From positions 1 to 64,000 of the forward strand of contig JADNRV010000033.1 of NCBI GenBank assembly GCA_015499995.1: a stretch of 64,000 bases of DNA, read 5' to 3'. The DNA is from Flammula alnicola. Lineage: Eukaryota > Basidiomycota > Agaricomycetes > Agaricales > Strophariaceae. Shown here piece by piece: positions 60,262 to 64,000 of the stretch. The notes under the pieces are model-generated. The model made no database searches, had not been told where the DNA came from, and saw only the letters and a list, made by a program, of their open reading frames with translations. How positions within the stretch are numbered: the first letter of the stretch is position 1; every line of letters begins with the position of its first letter. The position numbers and the translations under genes were made by a program.

Positions 60262-61087
60262 AGGAGTAGTGATGATGATGATCCCTTTGACGATGTGTGA
60301 CGTCGCAATGATTTGACGAAATGAAGGGTTTGAGATATAACTTACTAATGATTCTTTCCATTTCCTTCTCCTATCTCGGATTCTCTTCACGTTTTATGTT
60401 CCTCTGCTACTTGAATGTGCTGTAGATGCGATGTGCTGATGCTAACTCCGCCGGTAACCTTGCTATCTTGCCCTTTAGATGAGTACCTCTTTTCTCTCCA
60501 TTTCCACGCTATTGACCTCCCATATCCTTTCTGCTCTTACACGCGCTCCTCATTTCAGTGTACTATATCTGTGTTCACATTTCTCGCTTCCTACATACCT
60601 ACCGTTTAGTTACCAGCTGGATAAATAGGTATTGCTCTTAAGTACCTCTTGCTTAGATCTTGATGATATATTGTTGACGTCGACATATATGTCGAAAATA
60701 TTGAAAGCGGTTTAGGCTGAGTAAATCGGCTGTTTCAGCGACTTTATCCCATCGAAGAATGTTGTAAACGTAAGTGGACTGATGAAGTGGAAGGGAGGAC
60801 GCGATGCGCGTCGCGTCCTCACGTAACTGTTATCGCAGCCCTTTTGCTTTCTTTAATTCATTTTTACATCCTTTGAGGCGCCACTGGCACGTCCTGCCAG
60901 AGTAGCAGAGGACGAGAGAAACAAGAAAATAGTCTGGCATTTTGTGCTATCATTGATAAGTATCCGTATTTTATACAAAAAAATGTTGCAACAGCTCGAG
61001 CTTAAGACTCGGAGTATGCACCTAAAATCGAAAACCTCCATAGATATGTGCTTAGGCATGTGAGATACAAAAAAAAATGGTTAGTAC
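60262..61087. other. Convergent intergenic region
   Basis: Shared 3' flanks of the antiporter (+) and the arsenic gene (-). A short inverted motif, GGACGCGATGCGCGTCGCGTCC, lies near 60797-60818 and could form a hairpin. Nothing else seen. Confidence 0.5.
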
Positions 61088-62942
61088 TCAATCCTGATCG
61101 ATGAGGTCCTCTTCCCCTTTGAATGTAGCGAGCCAATTCTTGATTCCTCCCTTGAGGACATAGGAAGCGGAGCCGTGTTCGCCCTTATGAGCGTCGAGGT
61201 AGTCCTGGTACCTAAACACACGAGTTAATTTCGATGAGCGGATGACCATTTTATATTGACCCAAGGAGAGAAGGGAGATGGAGAAACTTACCATCCGGCA
61301 CACCTCGGGCCCCTGCCATTCGAGCTCTGACAATAAAATATAACTCTTGTTGTATCCTTAAACTTCGCAAAGAACGAAGGCAGATCGTCGTAGAACGTCT
61401 GTGCGTGCCAGTTGTGGCTTCCACGCACATGGCCTCCCTAGAACACGCACGTAGATCAGTACAATATATAAAACATATGCGACCAACACTGCAAGGTCCA
61501 AAGTTCGAGAGAAAATACGCACAGCATGGTCGTTCCGCCGCACATCAACCACCGCAAAATCTCTGGGCGTCGCAGGGTCCGGATGCGCACGGATGAGCGC
61601 CACGACCTCCTCCGCGCTCACACTCGACGGGGCCGATTTGACGGTCGGGTACGCATCCCACCAACGCAGAAGAGCTGTGGGCGGATTGGTACTAGGTATT
61701 ACGCCATCTTTCAGGGCGAAGATCTGATATGACGCCACCCACTCGTTGATGTCGTATGTGGGTTTGGATACGGGGACGCCGGCGGGTAGGGGCGTGCAGC
61801 AGGACTGGACTATTGCTTGAGAGTCGGTAGAAGTGGTTTGGTAGTATACTGAGAGATCGTTCTTGGTGTCGACGAAGAGGACGTCTGGTTAGGGTTAAAT
61901 TAGGAGATGCTTGTTAATCCAGAAGATATGGTGGTGTATCGTGAATGACGTACTAGAGAGCCCTGCATCCTTCAGGAGGGCTTTATATTCGTCGACGAGT
62001 ATAGCGCCGGCGATGCATCCTACGTAGGCTGCTAGGTCGTTCTTGATATTGTCTGGAAGCGGTTTCTTTGCCACGATCTGGAAATGACATCCATTAATCA
62101 GGATCTCGGGTCAAAAATTCAAGAGACAATCGCATTGTACTCACATCATCCAGCACGATCCTCCCACCGGGCTTCAGGATGCGATGTACCTCCTTCAACA
62201 AGCTGGCCTTTCCCTCGAGCGGTAAAAGGTTAACGACGCAGTTCGATAATACACAATCTACCGATTCTGGCTCGATGGGCAGAGGTTCGGTAAGGGCAGC
62301 CCTGACGAAGGCGACGTGTGGAGGCTTCAAGCCTTTCTTCGCTGCGTTCGCACGAGCGAGGATTATCATGTCCTTTGTTTTGTCGATCAGCGAATAGGAA
62401 TAACAAAATGAAAGGATACATGGAGTACAAACCTCAGATATATCCAACCCGATGGCTTTACCTGTTGGCCCGACCTTGTCAGCAGCGAGGAAGACGTCGA
62501 TACCTCCTCCTGATCCTAGGTCAACGATGGTTTCTCCCTACCGAGAAATACACGTCATCAGCAATGAGCATCTAAGAATTCATGAAAATTGAACATAGCA
62601 GCAAACCTCTTTGATAGTCGCAGTCGCAACTGGGTTCCCGCAGCTCAATCCCATGTGTGATCCCTCTGGGACCGTGTTCAGCTCTTCCTCAGTATATCCG
62701 AAGGCCTCTGCGACGGTCTTTGCATCTATAGAGATATCATCAATAAATATTTTTCTATGAGTTGTCCAATTGAGAGAAGGCGTATTACAAGTAGCGGTGA
62801 CACCCTCTCGTGCTCGCGCACTGTAAGCAGCGTCGACAATTCCAACAAGTTCATCGGAAGAAGTTGAAGTAGGTGGTGGGGCCGCTACGGTGGCAGCATT
62901 GGAGGGTCGTACGTCTTGGCGCTGACAGCAGGTAGAAGGCAT
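61088..62942 (-). CDS. Arsenite methyltransferase fused to Cdc25/Acr2-type rhodanese domain
   Basis: The N-terminal two-thirds is an ArsM/AS3MT-type SAM methyltransferase: a Cys pair at [30 protein letters not shown], the SAM loop [40 protein letters not shown] and [11 protein letters not shown]. The conserved cysteines used for As(III) binding are all visible. A further Cys pair ([11 protein letters not shown]) follows. From about residue 340 a rhodanese/Cdc25-like domain begins: [20 protein letters not shown], then [20 protein letters not shown], where CQSSNGR is the CX5R loop of arsenate reductases and Cdc25. Eight exons join in frame without error (first 62942-62789, last ends 61088), giving about 455 residues. 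I infer arsenate reduction coupled to arsenite methylation in one cytosolic protein. Confidence 0.9.
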
Positions 62943-63133
62943 TTTGGATGTAGGAGATATGGGAGGAATTGGTAAGTACCAAAATCCAATGTCATGGCGG
63001 GCCTGGAGTACTGAGGCCTGAATTTGAGTTCGAATTTGAAATTGTCTTACCCAGTTACGTAATGTATCGCCAACGCGTCACATGCTCTGCAGTTACCACG
63101 TGCCCACATCGCGTCAAGCATTTCTGATTGAAA
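62943..63133. promoter_or_regulatory. Upstream region of the arsenic fusion gene
   Basis: The only sequence between the gene start and a TIR element 190 bp away. No clear TATA box is seen. The element may sit in the promoter. Confidence 0.35.
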
Positions 63134-63703
63134 TTCGGAATAGGGGGACTATGCCGCCTGATGTTAGATCCTGATGCGCACAGAAATCGGTCATTTTGGG
63201 CCCCAATGTATGATATTTATGCGTACATTTTCGGCGAAATTTGGGCTGAGCTTCGATCCCAACAGAGTACAGAACAACCGTCAATACAGAGGTTCGATCC
63301 GCATGAGTACAGAAACCACCTACCTAGACCTGCCTACCACCAGACAAAAAATCATGTTTGAGCTTTTGACCTTCAAAAAATTTCAACCCACAACAAACAT
63401 CAGCATTTCTTGGTGGGAAGGGGCAGCGGTGAGGCCAAGGACAAGCCCAGGGTGAACATCTGCAGAAAATATCATACAGATTCTTTGGTGCGGAAAAAAT
63501 CCTCGTGTTTCGAGGTTCGATCCGTATATGCGTACATTTTTCGCGAAAAGTAGGTTCGATCCAAAATGCTGACATATTGGTCAGAATTTTGAGCTACTTG
63601 ATCCAATGCGTACCGGATCGGGCCAAAATATTCATGACAGAAACGGCCAAAAAGGGCGATTTCGGATCTAACATTAGGCGGCATAGTCCCCTCCTTTCGG
63701 AAT
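63134..63703. mobile_element. TIR element with 8-bp target duplication (non-autonomous)
   Basis: The element spans about 63142-63695. Inverted ends share GGGGACTATGCCGCCT followed by RATGTTAGATCC on both sides, about 35 bp in all. TTCGGAAT flanks both ends (63134-63141 and 63696-63703). The interior, about 0.5 kb, repeats GGTTCGATCC three times (near 63292, 63513 and 63551) and has no transposase. The 8-bp duplication suggests a hAT- or KDZ-related family. Confidence 0.87.
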
Positions 63704-64000
63704 TCCATTCTCAATTCCGACGTGCACTGTCGGTGGTGTGCTGCCATAGGCTCTTCCAATGACATTCCATATCGATTATCTAATTCCTGGCAGCTTTCAT
63801 TGGTCTCCAACTCCCTTCTTATGCTCATCTCCGGCGGACATACAGGCTTTTGACGACAGCAAAAATACCCCTCCAGCTATGAATCGTATTCCTTATCTCG
63901 TGCTCTGCTGTTATTGGCTTGGATTCTGCAAACTATCGTCCTCTTCATGGTGTCCACCAGGTCAACGTTGCAACCCTGATATGTCCCGAGGGTCCCTCTC
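63704..64000. other. Window end, nothing recognised
   Basis: About 300 bp with no supported gene; a gene may begin beyond the window. Confidence 0.4.

Noticed and set aside
63290..63562. GGTTCGATCC boxes as tRNA or SINE promoters
   Set aside because: No tRNA fold surrounds them; they are internal repeats of a TIR element.
1..64000. CRISPR arrays, bacterial operons or rRNA genes
   Set aside because: None seen; intron-rich fungal genes fill the window.

Overview
The window is nuclear DNA of a mushroom-forming basidiomycete (Agaricomycete type). Genes are dense and carry many introns of about 45-70 bp with GT...AG ends. The families also fit: copper radical (glyoxal) oxidases, an expanded divergent G-alpha, RTA1 membrane proteins, F-box/LRR-like proteins and an agaric 7-TM protein. 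No species can be named from the sequence alone.

Layout. 1-2.5 kb: a 318-bp tandem repeat and an LRR-like ORF. 2.8-4.3 kb: RAE1/GLE2 mRNA export factor (-). 7.6-12.4 kb: glyoxal oxidase 1 (+) tail-to-tail with D-lactate dehydrogenase 1 (-). 13.7-15.7 kb: flavoprotein with PPOX-like and FNR-like halves. 16.5-18.6 kb: glyoxal oxidase 2. 19-23.5 kb: decayed F-box-like sequence, a divergent G-alpha and a disordered protein. 24.5-25.1 kb: RTA1 remnant. 27.6-30.3 kb: JEN1-like monocarboxylate permease. 30.6-31.3 kb: mariner-like MITE. 31.4-38.1 kb: tandemly duplicated short-chain dehydrogenase block, the second copy interrupted by about 1.6 kb. 38.5-40.1 kb: alkenal reductase. 41-44.7 kb: two RTA1 genes. 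46.3-47.6 kb: 7-TM protein. 47.7-51.7 kb: inverted copy of the glyoxal oxidase promoter and first exon, followed by intact D-lactate dehydrogenase 2. 52-55 kb: gag-like gene fragment and two TIR elements with 8-bp target duplications. 57.2-60.3 kb: NHA1-type Na+/H+ antiporter. 61.1-62.9 kb: arsenite methyltransferase fused to a Cdc25/Acr2-type rhodanese domain. 63.1-63.7 kb: another TIR element with an 8-bp duplication.

How the genes may fit together. Two D-lactate dehydrogenases, a lactate/pyruvate-type permease and two glyoxal oxidases lie within 45 kb. This suggests local emphasis on small carbonyl and monocarboxylate metabolism with H2O2 production; that is inference. The arsenic fusion would join arsenate reduction and arsenite methylation in one polypeptide.

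Quality note. Several genes (glyoxal oxidases 1 and 2, D-lactate dehydrogenase 1, the flavoprotein, G-alpha, RTA1-1) are broken mainly by single-base losses, nearly all in short homopolymer runs. Splice sites and catalytic residues stay intact. RAE1, JEN1, alkenal reductase, D-lactate dehydrogenase 2, NHA1 and the arsenic fusion read through cleanly. Consensus error and recent pseudogenisation are both possible. Coordinates were counted by hand and may be off by one or two bases.
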